Source of the DNA: Vibrio renipiscarius
GTDB lineage: Bacteria; Pseudomonadota; Gammaproteobacteria; Enterobacterales; Vibrionaceae
Direction: 5' to 3'
DNA length: 64,000 nt
NCBI RefSeq assembly: GCF_000827885.1
Contig: NZ_JTKH01000024.1
Coordinates: forward strand, 310,001 to 374,000
Position numbers and translations under genes: made by a program. Each line of letters starts with the position of its first letter. Positions within the stretch are counted from its first letter, which is position 1. Below are positions 45,312 through 54,933 of the stretch, one piece after another. The notes below the pieces were generated by a model, which was given only the letters and a program-made list of their open reading frames with translations, was not told where the DNA came from and made no database searches.

Positions 45312-45967
45312 TGTATCGCTCCTTTTTGGCCAACATCTTCCAGCAAGGTCATTGACGGTGAGATCTGGGCGGTATCCTCTGGCCCATGATTACCTTCAGT
45401 GCCTTCTGGATCTTTTGGCGTAATGTCGTAAAGTGTGTAAGACAGCGTTAAGGTGTGAATGGAGGAAGGAATGTCTCGCTCGATGTAAAAAATCAGTGGC
45501 ATGTCCACCGCGCTTTTGGCATCAAGTGGTTGCTTGTTAAAACAAAAACATTCCACTTTATTAAAGTAGCTCGCCCCCATTCCCGGCGACACCGAAGGGA
45601 CGGCTTGCCCTATAACGGTCTTGTTCGCGCGGTTAAACGCATAGTATGAAGTTTGGATAACTTCCCCGGGATGCACATCCATACTCGTGACCTTGGGCTT
45701 AAACTCCCAGGGCATCGCTGGATTTGGATGAGCGATAAACTCCACTCGTACCGTGCGGGACGTGTCAGGACTTAAAGCCAAAGGCTGAGCCACGGCCTCA
45801 CGATTGGTCTTACCGTTGATCCCTAGCGCATCGCACATAATGTCGTACAGCGGAACAAGAGCAAAACCAAACCCAAACATCGCTAGCGTCGCGATAAGCA
45901 ATTTCGTCGTTAGAACCTTATTCGCCTTGCGCTGTGTACTCTTATCTCCACGCTTATGATCATCCAT
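45308..45967 (-). CDS. ctaG: Cytochrome c oxidase assembly protein CtaG/Cox11
   Basis: 219 residues from ATG 45967; the longer frame runs back into ctaD and is ignored. N-terminal membrane helix (LLIATLAMFGFGFALVPLYDIMCDALG) and a periplasmic beta-sandwich with the copper-binding CFCF motif (KVECFCFNKQPL). It delivers copper to the CuB centre of subunit I. It lies 11 bp after ctaD and overlaps ctaE, the standard coxB-ctaD-ctaG-ctaE order. Confidence 0.95.
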   Translation of the reverse strand: MDDHKRGDKSTQRKANKVLTTKLLIATLAMFGFGFALVPLYDIMCDALGINGKTNREAVAQPLALSPDTSRTVRVEFIAHPNPAMPWEFKPKVTSMDVHPGEVIQTSYYAFNRANKTVIGQAVPSVSPGMGASYFNKVECFCFNKQPLDAKSAVDMPLIFYIERDIPSSIHTLTLSYTLYDITPKDPEGTEGNHGPEDTAQISPSMTLLEDVGQKGAIQ

Positions 45968-45977
45968 TGTTATGGCC

Positions 45978-47618
45978 TCAATCGATTTTCGGTGGTGTTG
46001 AGAAGGTGTGATGTGGTGCAGGGCTTGGCACCGTCCATTCCAATCCTTCCGCTCTTTCCCACGGCTTTGCGGGGGCTTTCTCTCCACCGCGTATGCACTT
46101 AATCACGACCCATAAGAACAGCAATTGCGATAAACCAAACGCAAAACCACCTATCGAAACAATCTGGTTCACATCCGCAAACTGAATCGCGTAGTCAGGG
46201 ATCCGTCTTGGCATACCCGCAAGGCCAAGAAAATGCATTGGGAAAAACAGCACATTGACGGAAATAATGGAGGTCCAGAAATGCCATAAGCTCAGTCTTT
46301 GGTCATACATGTGCCCTGTCCACTTCGGCAGCCAGTAGTAAGCGGCCGCCATAATGGAGAATACGGCACCCGAGACCAAGACATAATGGAAATGCGCCAC
46401 CACAAAATAGGTGTCATGGTATTGGAAATCAGCAGGCACTATCGCCAACATTAAGCCCGATAATCCCCCAATGGTGAATAACACAATGAAGGCGATGGCA
46501 AACAACATCGGCGTTTCAAATGTCATGGCTCCACGCCACATCGTCGCCACCCAGTTAAAGACTTTCACCCCTGTCGGCACCGCAATCAACATGGTGCAAT
46601 ACATAAAGAAGAGTTCGGCAAATACGGGCATCCCTGTTGTGAACATGTGATGGGCCCAAACCAAAAACGACAAGAGAGCGATACTGCACGTGGCGTACAC
46701 CATCGAATGATAACCAAAGAGTTTTTTACCGCTAAATGCAGGGATAATCGCCGAAATGATACCAAATGACGGCAAAATCATAATGTACACTTCTGGGTGT
46801 CCGAAGAACCAGAAAATATGCTGGAACATCACGGGATCACCGCCCCCAGCCGCATCAAAAAATGACGTCCCAAAATACTTATCCGTCAACACCATTGTCA
46901 CGGCACCCGCTAACACTGGCATTACTGCAATCAATAAGAATGCGGTGATAAGCCATGTCCATACAAACAATGGCATTTTGAACCAAGTCATTCCCGGCGC
47001 GCGCATGTTAACGATGGTCACAATGACATTGATCGCCCCCATGATGGAGCTGATCCCCATGATATGGACAGAAAAGACGAACAATGCGGTACTATCCGGT
47101 CCATAGGTTGTCGAAAGTGGCGCATAGAACGTCCAGCCAAAATCAGGACCACCGCCCGCCGTAAAGAGAGAACCAATCAAGATGGCGAAGGCAAAAGGAA
47201 GAATCCAAAAACTGAGGTTATTCATGCGGGGCAGCGCCATATCTGGCGCACCGATCATCAGCGGTATCATCCAGTTAGCTAATCCGGTAAAGGCTGGCAT
47301 CACGGCCCCAAATACCATGATCAGCCCATGAACGGTCGTCATTTGGTTAAAAAACTGTGGTTCGACAAGCTGCAATCCCGGTTGAAAAAGCTCAGCGCGA
47401 ATAATCATCGCCATGGCGCCACCGGTGAAGAACATGATCAAACTAAACCACAAATACAGGGTGCCAATATCTTTGTGGTTGGTAGAGTAAACCCAACGAG
47501 CGAAACCTTTTGGCGTATGATGATCGTCATGATCCAACGTCGCCGTCGAATTGGCACGACTCAGATCGGCATCGGCGACGGGGGAAGATTTAGTCGGATG
47601 AGGAGTCTTGGTTTTCAT
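45978..47618 (-). CDS. ctaD: Cytochrome c oxidase subunit I
   Basis: 546 residues; ATG 47618 overlaps the coxB stop and has ggagg upstream. Twelve membrane helices. The heme a/a3 and CuB His ligands sit in [28 protein letters not shown] (with the cross-linked His-Tyr), [10 protein letters not shown] and the [12 protein letters not shown] segment. The GHPEVY motif marks an A-type, proton-pumping cytochrome c oxidase. It reduces oxygen to water with electrons from subunit II. Confidence 0.97.
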   Translation of the reverse strand: MKTKTPHPTKSSPVADADLSRANSTATLDHDDHHTPKGFARWVYSTNHKDIGTLYLWFSLIMFFTGGAMAMIIRAELFQPGLQLVEPQFFNQMTTVHGLIMVFGAVMPAFTGLANWMIPLMIGAPDMALPRMNNLSFWILPFAFAILIGSLFTAGGGPDFGWTFYAPLSTTYGPDSTALFVFSVHIMGISSIMGAINVIVTIVNMRAPGMTWFKMPLFVWTWLITAFLLIAVMPVLAGAVTMVLTDKYFGTSFFDAAGGGDPVMFQHIFWFFGHPEVYIMILPSFGIISAIIPAFSGKKLFGYHSMVYATCSIALLSFLVWAHHMFTTGMPVFAELFFMYCTMLIAVPTGVKVFNWVATMWRGAMTFETPMLFAIAFIVLFTIGGLSGLMLAIVPADFQYHDTYFVVAHFHYVLVSGAVFSIMAAAYYWLPKWTGHMYDQRLSLWHFWTSIISVNVLFFPMHFLGLAGMPRRIPDYAIQFADVNQIVSIGGFAFGLSQLLFLWVVIKCIRGGEKAPAKPWERAEGLEWTVPSPAPHHTFSTPPKID

Positions 47619-48778
47619 TCGGCCTCCTTGCCTTCAGCTTGTTTCTTAAAGGCATTGATATCTGCCGCTTGAACGACATCGCCCGTATTATTATCAAATC
47701 CATTGCGTTGATAGGTGAGCACGGCAGCAATCTCTTGCTCGGTCAATTGGTTGCTGAATGATTGCATCGCCGAACCGGCAACACCGTTCACAATGGTGCT
47801 AATGTGAATATCGAGATCGCCCGTTGCAACCGGGCTGCCTTTAATCGCAGGAAATGCGCCCGGAATACCTTCACCGTTGGCTTGATGGCACACTGCGCAA
47901 CGTTCTACATAGATTTTTTCACCCATCGGCATCAGTTCTTCCAGTGTTAATGCACTGCCCAATGCCGCTGCGGCTTCTTCTTTGGCTTGCGCGATCTGTA
48001 TTTTTTGTTCCGCTAACCAATTGTCGTAGTCGTCCTCTTCCATTGCATGTACAACGATGGGCATGAAGCCATGGGCACGACCACACAATTCTGCACATTG
48101 GCCACGATACACCCCAGGCTTGTCAATGCGCGTCCACGCCTCATTAATAAAGCCGGGGATGGTGTCTTTCTTAACCGCAAAATCGGGCACCCACCAAGAA
48201 TGGATGACATCATCAGAAGTCATTAAAAAGCGGATCTTACGGTTGATGGGCAGCACGAGAGGGTTATCGACTTCCAATAGATAATGTGCGCCTTTTGCTT
48301 CAAGACCATCAATTTGTTTTTGACTGGTGGCAAGCAAACTAAAGAACTCGACCTCTTCACCAAAGTAGCTGTAATGCCACTTCCATTGGGAACCGGTAAT
48401 TTTGACGGTCAGATCAGATTGGCTGGTGTCTTCCATTGCCACCAAGGTTTTGGTCGCCGGTATTGCCATGGCGATCAAGATAATGATCGGTATCACAGTC
48501 CAAATAATTTCTACTTTGGTACTTTCGTGAAAATGTGCGGCAACGGCACCCTTCGACTTACGATGCCTAAAAATCGAGTAGAACATGGCGCCAAACACCA
48601 CCAAGGCGATCGCACAACAGATGTAGAAAATCAGCATATGCAGCTCATAAACCTGCCCACTGATTTGTGTCACACCCTGTGTCATATTGAGTGCTTGTTC
48701 TTCAGCGACGACTGAAGATGTCCAAACCATCGCACCCATTTTCATAGTCAGCGACAGCCATGCTGGTATTCTCTTCAA
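47615..48778 (-). CDS. coxB: Cytochrome c oxidase subunit II with C-terminal cytochrome c domain
   Basis: 387 residues if translation starts at TTG 48778. That codon has gaggag 7 bp upstream and gives a clean signal peptide ([17 protein letters not shown]..., cleavage near VVAEE); no ATG in the vicinity has comparable support. Two membrane helices, then the CuA domain with [12 protein letters not shown], ligands in the [13 protein letters not shown] segment, and at the end a c-type heme motif CAVCH with a distal Met in GSAMQSF. This fused form is the caa3-like type that takes electrons through its own heme c. First gene of the operon. Confidence 0.95.
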   Translation of the reverse strand: MKRIPAWLSLTMKMGAMVWTSSVVAEEQALNMTQGVTQISGQVYELHMLIFYICCAIALVVFGAMFYSIFRHRKSKGAVAAHFHESTKVEIIWTVIPIIILIAMAIPATKTLVAMEDTSQSDLTVKITGSQWKWHYSYFGEEVEFFSLLATSQKQIDGLEAKGAHYLLEVDNPLVLPINRKIRFLMTSDDVIHSWWVPDFAVKKDTIPGFINEAWTRIDKPGVYRGQCAELCGRAHGFMPIVVHAMEEDDYDNWLAEQKIQIAQAKEEAAAALGSALTLEELMPMGEKIYVERCAVCHQANGEGIPGAFPAIKGSPVATGDLDIHISTIVNGVAGSAMQSFSNQLTEQEIAAVLTYQRNGFDNNTGDVVQAADINAFKKQAEGKEAE

Positions 48779-49115
48779 AAGAGCTCTCCTCTGCTTCTGC
48801 TCAGTTAAGCGCGAAGGCGAAAGGTTCAATCACTTTTACGTAGAACATCAGAAGATCTGCTCAACGTCCATTTGCGCTTTTTCTTGCTTTCCATGCGTGC
48901 TACTTAGACTTCCCCTACCAATAAACGAAGAAAATTTATTCGCTGGAATTCACCTAAAACCGACGCAATTTGTTATATTTATGTTAACCAATGCTAGTTA
49001 TCGATTTATAAATGTGCAAGAAAGTGCAATAACAAAGTGATTTAGCGATTGCGCTCTCGCAAATGATAAGCAATATCACCTAAGATAAATTTAACGTCTC
49101 AAATAGGTAATCACG
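48779..49115. other. Divergent intergenic region, 337 bp
   Basis: Contains the promoter of the cytochrome oxidase operon (minus) and of the phosphohexomutase gene (plus). The stretch 48950-49090 is AT-rich. No confident operator was read. Confidence 0.4.
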
Positions 49116-50819
49116 ATGACAGAAAAAATGACGCAGTGGCTGGCGCTCGATCCAGACCCAAAAACACGTGAAGAATTGCAACGTTTAATCGCTGAAAATC
49201 AGCAAAACGAATTAGAAGATAGGTTTCGCAGCCGATTAGAATTTGGAACCGCGGGGCTGCGTGGAAAAGTCGGATGCGGCCCTAACAGAATGAATCGTCT
49301 CGTGATTCAGCAAACCGCTTGTGGACTGGGACACTACTTACAAAGCCAATTTAGCGATGCCAATGAGCGTGGTGTCGTGATTGGCTATGATGGCCGAACG
49401 GATTCCAAACAATTTGCTCATGATACGGCGGCAGTGTTAGCGCAATTGGGCATCAAGGTTTATTTAACCTATGATGTCGCCGCGACACCGATCGTCGCGT
49501 TTGGGGTGAATTACCTCAATACCGTCGCCGCTGTTGTCGTAACCGCAAGCCATAACCCACCGGAATATAACGGCTTTAAGGTGTACTGGGAAAATGGCGC
49601 ACAAATTATTCCGCCTCATGATTCAGGTATCGCCGCTTGCATCGACGCCGTCGCTAGCCAACCCATTTCGTTGCTTTCGCTTGAAGATGCACAGCAACAA
49701 GGCAAACTAGAGTGGCTTAACGATGATTACTATCAAACTTATCGCCAAACCATGAACAGCAACACTTTGCTTACCAATCACACCCAGCCGGACGCCATTG
49801 GCATTGCTTATACCGCCATGCACGGCGTAGGGGCTCGAATGGCCGAAACACTGCTTGCTGATGCCGGATTTAGCAAAGTTTACAGTGTAAAAGAACAACG
49901 CGAACCCGATGGTTCATTCCCTACCGTCCATTTCCCTAACCCAGAAGAGGCAGGCGCAATGGATATGGTGATCGCGCTTGCCAAGCAACATAATGCTCAA
50001 TTGGCGTGTGCCAATGATCCAGATGCCGATCGCTTTGCGGTCGCAGTACAAAAACCCGATGGCGAGTATCAAATGCTCACCGGAGATCAAGTGGGATCAT
50101 TGTTTGGCCATTATCTACTCAGTAAAACGGATGCCGCTAAGCAATTAGTCGGTAACACCATCGTTTCCTCAAGCCTATTAAGCAAAATTGCGGCAGCACA
50201 TGGCGCGGAATATTTCCAAACGCTGACTGGTTTTAAGTGGCTAACCAACATCGCAATGGAAAGGCAGTCCGAAGATCATCAATTCTTGTTCGCTTATGAA
50301 GAAGCGTTGGGCTATACCGTCGGCAGTAAAGTTTGGGATAAAGATGGTTTATCGGCACTCGTCGCTTTTGCTCAACTGAGTGCCGAGCTCTACAGCCAAG
50401 GAAAAACGATTTGGGATCAATTAGAAAGTCTCTATCGCCAACATGGCATTGTCGTCAATGCACAGCGAAGTATTGCGCTTGCACCCAATTCCCCACCTGT
50501 CGGAGATAAACTACGTTCATTGCCTCCAACGGCGATCGCTGGGCAAACAGTTGAGATCATTGAAGATCTTAAGAGCCAACGTCGTTACTTTACCGATGGT
50601 CGTATTGAAGAAATCAATTTACCCCGCAGCGACGTGTTGATTTACCACCTCTCTGCAGGCGCGCGGGTGATCGTCAGACCATCAGGCACTGAGCCAAAAT
50701 TGAAATGTTACTATGAAGTCGTTGAGCCTTTTTCAGCGAGTGATGATTATGCTGTATCACTTGAAAAAGCCCAATTATCGATGGATATGCTCATTGCAGA
50801 GCATCAACATATGATTTAA
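49116..50819 (+). CDS. Phosphoglucomutase/phosphomannomutase family enzyme
   Basis: 567 residues from ATG 49116 with aggtaa upstream. Four-domain alpha-D-phosphohexomutase: N-terminal LEFGTAGLRGKVG, phosphoserine loop VVVTASHNPPEYNG (Ser145), metal loop DPDADRFAV (about 301-309), sugar-binding FAYEEALGYTVG and phosphate-binding RPSGTEPKLK (about 522). The length and the GTAGLRG start match the PgcA/PGM2-like group rather than the shorter ManB/AlgC. It should interconvert 1- and 6-phosphates of glucose or mannose, possibly ribose; specificity cannot be read. Single gene with a strong terminator. Confidence 0.92.
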   Translation: MTEKMTQWLALDPDPKTREELQRLIAENQQNELEDRFRSRLEFGTAGLRGKVGCGPNRMNRLVIQQTACGLGHYLQSQFSDANERGVVIGYDGRTDSKQFAHDTAAVLAQLGIKVYLTYDVAATPIVAFGVNYLNTVAAVVVTASHNPPEYNGFKVYWENGAQIIPPHDSGIAACIDAVASQPISLLSLEDAQQQGKLEWLNDDYYQTYRQTMNSNTLLTNHTQPDAIGIAYTAMHGVGARMAETLLADAGFSKVYSVKEQREPDGSFPTVHFPNPEEAGAMDMVIALAKQHNAQLACANDPDADRFAVAVQKPDGEYQMLTGDQVGSLFGHYLLSKTDAAKQLVGNTIVSSSLLSKIAAAHGAEYFQTLTGFKWLTNIAMERQSEDHQFLFAYEEALGYTVGSKVWDKDGLSALVAFAQLSAELYSQGKTIWDQLESLYRQHGIVVNAQRSIALAPNSPPVGDKLRSLPPTAIAGQTVEIIEDLKSQRRYFTDGRIEEINLPRSDVLIYHLSAGARVIVRPSGTEPKLKCYYEVVEPFSASDDYAVSLEKAQLSMDMLIAEHQHMI

Positions 50820-50837
50820 ATGAACGACAATGTCGTC

Positions 50838-50881
50838 AAAAAAAGCAGAAAAGCATGAACTTTGTGCCTTTCTGCTTTTTT
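50838..50881. terminator. Bidirectional terminator after the phosphohexomutase
   Basis: aaaaaagcagaaa / tttctgctttttt arms around a 16-nt region, T-runs on both strands, between convergent genes. Confidence 0.85.
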
Positions 50882-50900
50882 GTTTGTTGCCCACAACAGA

Positions 50901-51536
50901 CTAAGCTTGGAAAAAGCTTTTCAGCATCCATAAAGCCAGCACTAGAAAGATCCCGCCCATAAATTTATGTTGGTACGTTCTAAATTTTGCATTTTCAAGC
51001 AAGCCTTTACCCATTGTGCCAACTAAAGCCACCAGCAACAGATTAAAGATCAATCCCAGCACAGTCAGCACTAAGCCTAACGCCAGCATCTGTTCGCCAG
51101 AAGTCGCCGTAACTTTGGTGGAGACAAACTGAGGTAAAAACATGACAAAAAACACCAATGCTTTTGGATTGAGTAGGTTACTCACCAATGCTCGTTGGTA
51201 GAATTTGCTCGCCATTTTGTTTTGGATATCAAGCTCTGGTGCATCGACGCCTTGAGAGCGGATACAGTCCCAACCCATTTTGAGAAGGTACGCACCACCT
51301 AGCAGGTGCAGTGCTTTCAAAGCCATTGGACTCATCGCAATCAACGCCGAGACACCCAGTGCTGCAAGCATCGTTAAGATAATCCCCGATGTGGCATTAC
51401 CCAAGCTGGCGAAAATCCCCACTCGGCGACCATAACTCATACTGGAACTGGCAATAAGTAACATATCTGGCCCAGGAAGAAGTAAAAGGGCTAAGACTGC
51501 GGTCAGATAAACCGGCAGAATAGAGATATCAATCAT
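50901..51536 (-). CDS. LysE/RhtB-family amino acid exporter
   Basis: 211 residues, six hydrophobic helices. The N-terminal family motif LALLLLPGPDMLLIASSSM, then SYGRRVGIFASLGNATSG and the LLGGAYLLKMGWDCIR helix are the RhtB hallmarks, together with NPKALVFFVMFLPQF. It exports neutral or basic amino acids, or homoserine and its lactones, across the inner membrane. The substrate is not evident. Single gene, convergent with the phosphohexomutase. Confidence 0.9.
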   Translation of the reverse strand: MIDISILPVYLTAVLALLLLPGPDMLLIASSSMSYGRRVGIFASLGNATSGIILTMLAALGVSALIAMSPMALKALHLLGGAYLLKMGWDCIRSQGVDAPELDIQNKMASKFYQRALVSNLLNPKALVFFVMFLPQFVSTKVTATSGEQMLALGLVLTVLGLIFNLLLVALVGTMGKGLLENAKFRTYQHKFMGGIFLVLALWMLKSFFQA

Positions 51537-51789
51537 GATTATTAGTTGTAGTTCAACAAAAGGTCGTGGATTTTATATTGCTTCAAAATCAATATCTAGA
51601 CTTTATCGCTGAAATAAAGAACATTTTAAGAAGGAACCACATCCAAAACCCACAACATCAATAACCTAGAGTTTAAGTGACTAAAAATTGCACTGATCGT
51701 ATAGTGGATAACGAACAAATTTGCACAGCATTGTTGTTAGCGATCCTCTAGGCTAGCAACCACTCATACAGCAAGGAGCGCTGTTTGCC

Positions 51790-51927
51790 ATGGCAGATGA
51801 CCATTTTAAAGAGAGCGATAAGTGTCGAGTGGCCCAAGAGCGCGTTGGCTTAGAATCGACCAAGGCGCAATCGCGAAAAGCCAAGCTAAGCCAAGCCAAG
51901 CCAAGCCAAGCCAATAAGGATGTATGA
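51790..51927 (+). CDS. Candidate 45-residue leader ORF upstream of azlC
   Basis: ATG 51790 opens a 45-codon frame whose stop (51925-51927) is one base from the azlC ATG at 51929, so translation could be coupled. It is hydrophilic, starting MADDHFKESDKCRVAQERVG, and its last third is encoded by the ccaag repeats. aaggag lies 11 bp upstream, which is rather far. It may be a leader peptide or chance. Confidence 0.3.
   Translation: MADDHFKESDKCRVAQERVGLESTKAQSRKAKLSQAKPSQANKDV
51881..51915. repeat. Seven 5-bp tandem repeats (ccaag) before azlC
   Basis: ccaag, ctaag, ccaag x4, ccaat in immediate succession, ending right at the azlC ribosome binding site aagga. Unit-number changes would alter the leader frame and the 5' untranslated region. 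Confidence 0.85.
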
Positions 51928-51928
51928 C

Positions 51929-52726
51929 ATGGACGAACCTAACCACGGCCAAAACGAAAATAGTAAGTCAGACAGTAAAACAACCAATAACAGCGATACG
52001 CCCAATAACGTACTCGATCCGGGCTCATCAAATGAGCCATTAAACAATCGACAACGGTTTCTACAAGGATGCTTAGCCATGGTGCCACTCAGTGTCGCCG
52101 TGATTCCTTGGGGGCTATTGGCAGGATCGTACGCCATTGAGTCGGGACTCAACCCAATCGAGAGCCAAGCGTTATCCGCTATTTTATTCGCAGGATCCGC
52201 GCAGCTTGTTGCGACTGGAATGATCAAAGCGGGCGCCGGTATTACGACACTCTTGCTTACCACCCTATTTATCACCTCGAGACACTTTCTGTATAGCGTC
52301 TCAATGCGTGGCACCATCGGTAAACTGCCGCTGCGCTGGCGTCTATCATTAGGTTTTCTGCTCACCGATGAGCTATTCGCCATTTGCGGTAATCAGTCAG
52401 AAAAACGCTTTGAACCTTGGTATGCACTCGGCGCAGGGCTGAGCTTTTACCTTTGTTGGAATTTGGCGACCTTAATAGGCATTGTAGCCGGCAGCTATAT
52501 CCCCGCGCTGAACGAGCTTGGGTTAGAGTTTGCCGTCGCAGCAACGTTTATTGCCTTAGTTGTACCTAATGTGAAAAATTCGCCAACCTTAGCAGCCGTA
52601 ACAATGGCATTGCTGCTCTCTATCACACTGAATCTTTTCCAGGTTGAAGGGGCATTAATGCTCGCCAGCCTTGGGGGGATGTTAACTGGCTATTTGGTAG
52701 AAACTTTACGAGGAGAACCAGCATGA
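51929..52726 (+). CDS. azlC: AzlC-family branched-chain amino acid exporter, large subunit
   Basis: 265 residues from ATG 51929, 8 bp after aagga; ATG 51920 overlaps that site and is less likely. An unusual hydrophilic N-terminal tail of about 40 residues (rich in N, S, D and K) precedes the usual helices. Family segments: PLSVAVIPWGLLAGSYAIESG, ILFAGSAQLVATGMI, FITSRHFLYS and TDELFAICG. AzlC and AzlD together export leucine, isoleucine, valine and analogues. azlD follows with an ATGA overlap. Confidence 0.9.
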   Translation: MDEPNHGQNENSKSDSKTTNNSDTPNNVLDPGSSNEPLNNRQRFLQGCLAMVPLSVAVIPWGLLAGSYAIESGLNPIESQALSAILFAGSAQLVATGMIKAGAGITTLLLTTLFITSRHFLYSVSMRGTIGKLPLRWRLSLGFLLTDELFAICGNQSEKRFEPWYALGAGLSFYLCWNLATLIGIVAGSYIPALNELGLEFAVAATFIALVVPNVKNSPTLAAVTMALLLSITLNLFQVEGALMLASLGGMLTGYLVETLRGEPA

Positions 52727-53037
52727 TATTACTAGCCATTTTTGCTATGGCTGGATTGGTATTTTTCAGCCGTTATGTGTTTCTCGAACCTAAGTTACCG
52801 TTGCGTCTCGCGCCACAAGTGCAGCGTATTCTTAGCTATTCGGGTCCGGCCGTGCTAACCGCCATTCTTGCACCGATCGTGTTTTTACCTGAAGGTGAGT
52901 TGTGGCTAGCCCCAACGAATCCATACTTACTTTGTGCCGTGTTAGCAGCGATACTGATCTATAAAACCGCCAATGTGCTACTGACGACCGTTGTCAGCAT
53001 GGTGGTTTTTTTACTGCTGAATAATCTGATTTTTTGA
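52723..53037 (+). CDS. azlD: AzlD-family branched-chain amino acid exporter, small subunit
   Basis: 104 residues with four hydrophobic helices; ATG 52723 overlaps the azlC stop. The segments FFSRYVFLEPKLPLRLAP, SGPAVLTAILAPIVF and AAILIYKTANVLLTTVVSM match AzlD. It works only as a complex with AzlC. A very strong hairpin follows. Confidence 0.9.
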   Translation: MILLAIFAMAGLVFFSRYVFLEPKLPLRLAPQVQRILSYSGPAVLTAILAPIVFLPEGELWLAPTNPYLLCAVLAAILIYKTANVLLTTVVSMVVFLLLNNLIF

Positions 53038-53102
53038 CCGATGTGACTTAAAAGGTCACTTCACCTGTGAGCAACCAAAACAACGACAGCAGCATAAGCA
53101 GA

Positions 53103-53138
53103 AAAACATATCGCCAGCAAAAGCTGGCGATATGTTTT
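53103..53138. terminator. Bidirectional terminator, 16-bp perfect stem
   Basis: aaaacatatcgccagc / gctggcgatatgtttt with loop aaaa, between convergent azlD and the FAH-family gene. Confidence 0.92.
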
Positions 53139-53155
53139 CAATTAAAACGGTACGG

Positions 53156-53770
53156 TTAGTTTGCCTGCCACTCGATTTCGATCAGTGTTTTCCCCGCATG
53201 GTTCAAGCGGCCAAGGAACACATCTCCTGCCTGCACTTCGCCAACCCCTTGTGGTGTACCGGTCATAATGACATCGCCATCACATAAGGTGGTGTAGCTT
53301 TTCAATTCAGACATTATCGTCAATGGCGAATAAATCATCTGCTTCACACTACCGCGCTGTACGCGCACACAGTTAATAAACAGCTCAATCTCAAGTTCAT
53401 CGAGTGACAAACCCGCTAAAGGAATGAATCGGCTGAATACCGCAGAGCCATCAAACGCTTTCGCTCGCTCCCACGGTAAGCCTTTTTGTTTGAGTTCCGA
53501 TTGAAGCTGACGCTTAGTCAAATCAAGACCAATCCCCACCGCAGACAACTGCCCTTTCTGCACGACGAAACAAATTTCACCTTCGTAGTGCAACGTTTCT
53601 TGGTGGTATGCATTGAGTTGAGTTGCAATCGCGGTTGACGGTTTGTTGAAGACCACCATTTGCTGAGGAATGACATTATTCAATTCTTTAATATGATCTA
53701 AGTAGTTTCGGCCAACACATAACACCTTCGTCGGTGATAGTGTCTTTCCGTCAACAATAATTGAGTGCAT
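53156..53770 (-). CDS. Fumarylacetoacetate hydrolase-family protein
   Basis: 204 residues from ATG 53770. Family motifs: VLCVGRNYLDHIKEL, FNKPSTAI, LHYEGEICFVV (metal-binding Glu pair), KAFDGSAVFSRFIP, MTGTPQGVG. Compact FAH-fold enzymes of this type include 2-hydroxyhepta-diene-dioate isomerases, acylpyruvases and oxaloacetate tautomerases/decarboxylases; this is the short YcgM/FAHD1-like form. Which of these it does cannot be decided. It is a single gene. Confidence 0.88.
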   Translation of the reverse strand: MHSIIVDGKTLSPTKVLCVGRNYLDHIKELNNVIPQQMVVFNKPSTAIATQLNAYHQETLHYEGEICFVVQKGQLSAVGIGLDLTKRQLQSELKQKGLPWERAKAFDGSAVFSRFIPLAGLSLDELEIELFINCVRVQRGSVKQMIYSPLTIMSELKSYTTLCDGDVIMTGTPQGVGEVQAGDVFLGRLNHAGKTLIEIEWQAN

Positions 53771-53850
53771 GCCTTCTTCCCTAAACCAATAGTGAGGGCA
53801 TAGTTTAGCTAAACTAAATAAGTGGAAAACAAAATTTGCTTTTCATAATA

Positions 53851-53893
53851 AAAAACTCAGAGCTTGCGCCCATTATGAGGCAAACTCTGAGTC
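53851..53893 (-). terminator. Terminator of the porin gene
   Basis: aactcagag / ctctgagt stem region with an inner gc-rich part, followed by T-run on the minus strand, just after the porin stop. Confidence 0.75.
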
Positions 53894-53925
53894 ATTTTTA
53901 TACTGCTAATTCAAGTTTTGCGGTC

Positions 53926-54933
53926 TTAGAAGAAGTAACGCACACCTGCAGTGTAGAAATCTTCTTCTTTAATATCCAGGTCATTACCTAGGTCGAACTG
54001 GTAGCCAGCGAATACCATCAAACCCGACGCAACCGTATATTCGGCTTGCAAAGCACTTTGGCTGTACTGTGTCTTGCTGTCCTTATCATCTTCTACCGAT
54101 TCGTAGTTCACACTAAGGTTCAAACCATTAGCAAGACCAAATGCTAAGAGCGCTTCATATTGATAAGATTCTGCAAGCAGTTCTTTGTTCGCGTTCGTGA
54201 AAAAGTGTTCATTTTTACCCATAACACCCGCGAGGTATAGGCCTTTACCGTATGAACCGTAGTTGACAGAAACAAGGTGTGATTCCGCTTTACCGCTGTC
54301 GACATCACCACCATTGTACGTATAGCCAACACCAACACCGGCAAAATCACCACTTACCGCAATCTGGCCTCGCGTATCGTAGTTATTTTTTTGTTTACCC
54401 TGCCAACCCAAACCAATATTCAACGAAATATCGCTACTCACAACCAATGTATTTCTGTAGCTCACCATTTTTTCTGCACGAGCTGAACCTAAGTTATATT
54501 GGTCGGAATATAAAAAATCGTTGGCAAATGCAATCGGTAAATCGGCAACACCACCTACATCATAGTATGGTGACCACTGAGTACCAACAACCGCACGCCC
54601 CGCTTTTTCATGCGTGACGCCAATATAGCCGAGTCGAGTCGCAAACGAGTTATCACCACCATCTAAATAGTTGAGTGACCATTCACCTTTTGCATCGACA
54701 GTTACGCCATCGCCGATCTCTTTTTTGCCTTCCACATTCAAACGAGGTGAAACCTGATGAACTTGAGTTTCAGGATCATCACCATAAGAACCATACTTAC
54801 CGACACCCACATCAACGTAACCACCGACGGCGAGTGAAGTTCCATCGCCGCTGTACACTTGCGCGGCAAAAGCACTGGTTGAAGCGATAAAGGTTGATGC
54901 CACTGCAATGGCTAAGCTTTTTATTTTCATCAT
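53926..54933 (-). CDS. OmpU-like general porin
   Basis: 335 residues from ATG 54933 with aggga upstream; the longer frame has no porin sequence before it. Signal peptide MKIKSLAIAVASTFIASTSAFAA, then alternating short beta strands and a terminal Phe (GVRYFF) as recognised by the BAM complex. The segments GGYVDVGVGKYGSYGDD and VGTQWSPYYDVGG (L3-like loop) resemble Vibrio OmpU-type trimeric porins. It lets small solutes through the outer membrane. Whether it is the main OmpU or a paralogue cannot be said; its N-terminal strand differs from typical OmpU. Confidence 0.85.
   Translation of the reverse strand: MMKIKSLAIAVASTFIASTSAFAAQVYSGDGTSLAVGGYVDVGVGKYGSYGDDPETQVHQVSPRLNVEGKKEIGDGVTVDAKGEWSLNYLDGGDNSFATRLGYIGVTHEKAGRAVVGTQWSPYYDVGGVADLPIAFANDFLYSDQYNLGSARAEKMVSYRNTLVVSSDISLNIGLGWQGKQKNNYDTRGQIAVSGDFAGVGVGYTYNGGDVDSGKAESHLVSVNYGSYGKGLYLAGVMGKNEHFFTNANKELLAESYQYEALLAFGLANGLNLSVNYESVEDDKDSKTQYSQSALQAEYTVASGLMVFAGYQFDLGNDLDIKEEDFYTAGVRYFF

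Noticed and set aside
51886..52383. Minus-strand 165-codon frame over azlC
   Set aside because: Antisense shadow of azlC; part of it is just the translated ccaag repeats.
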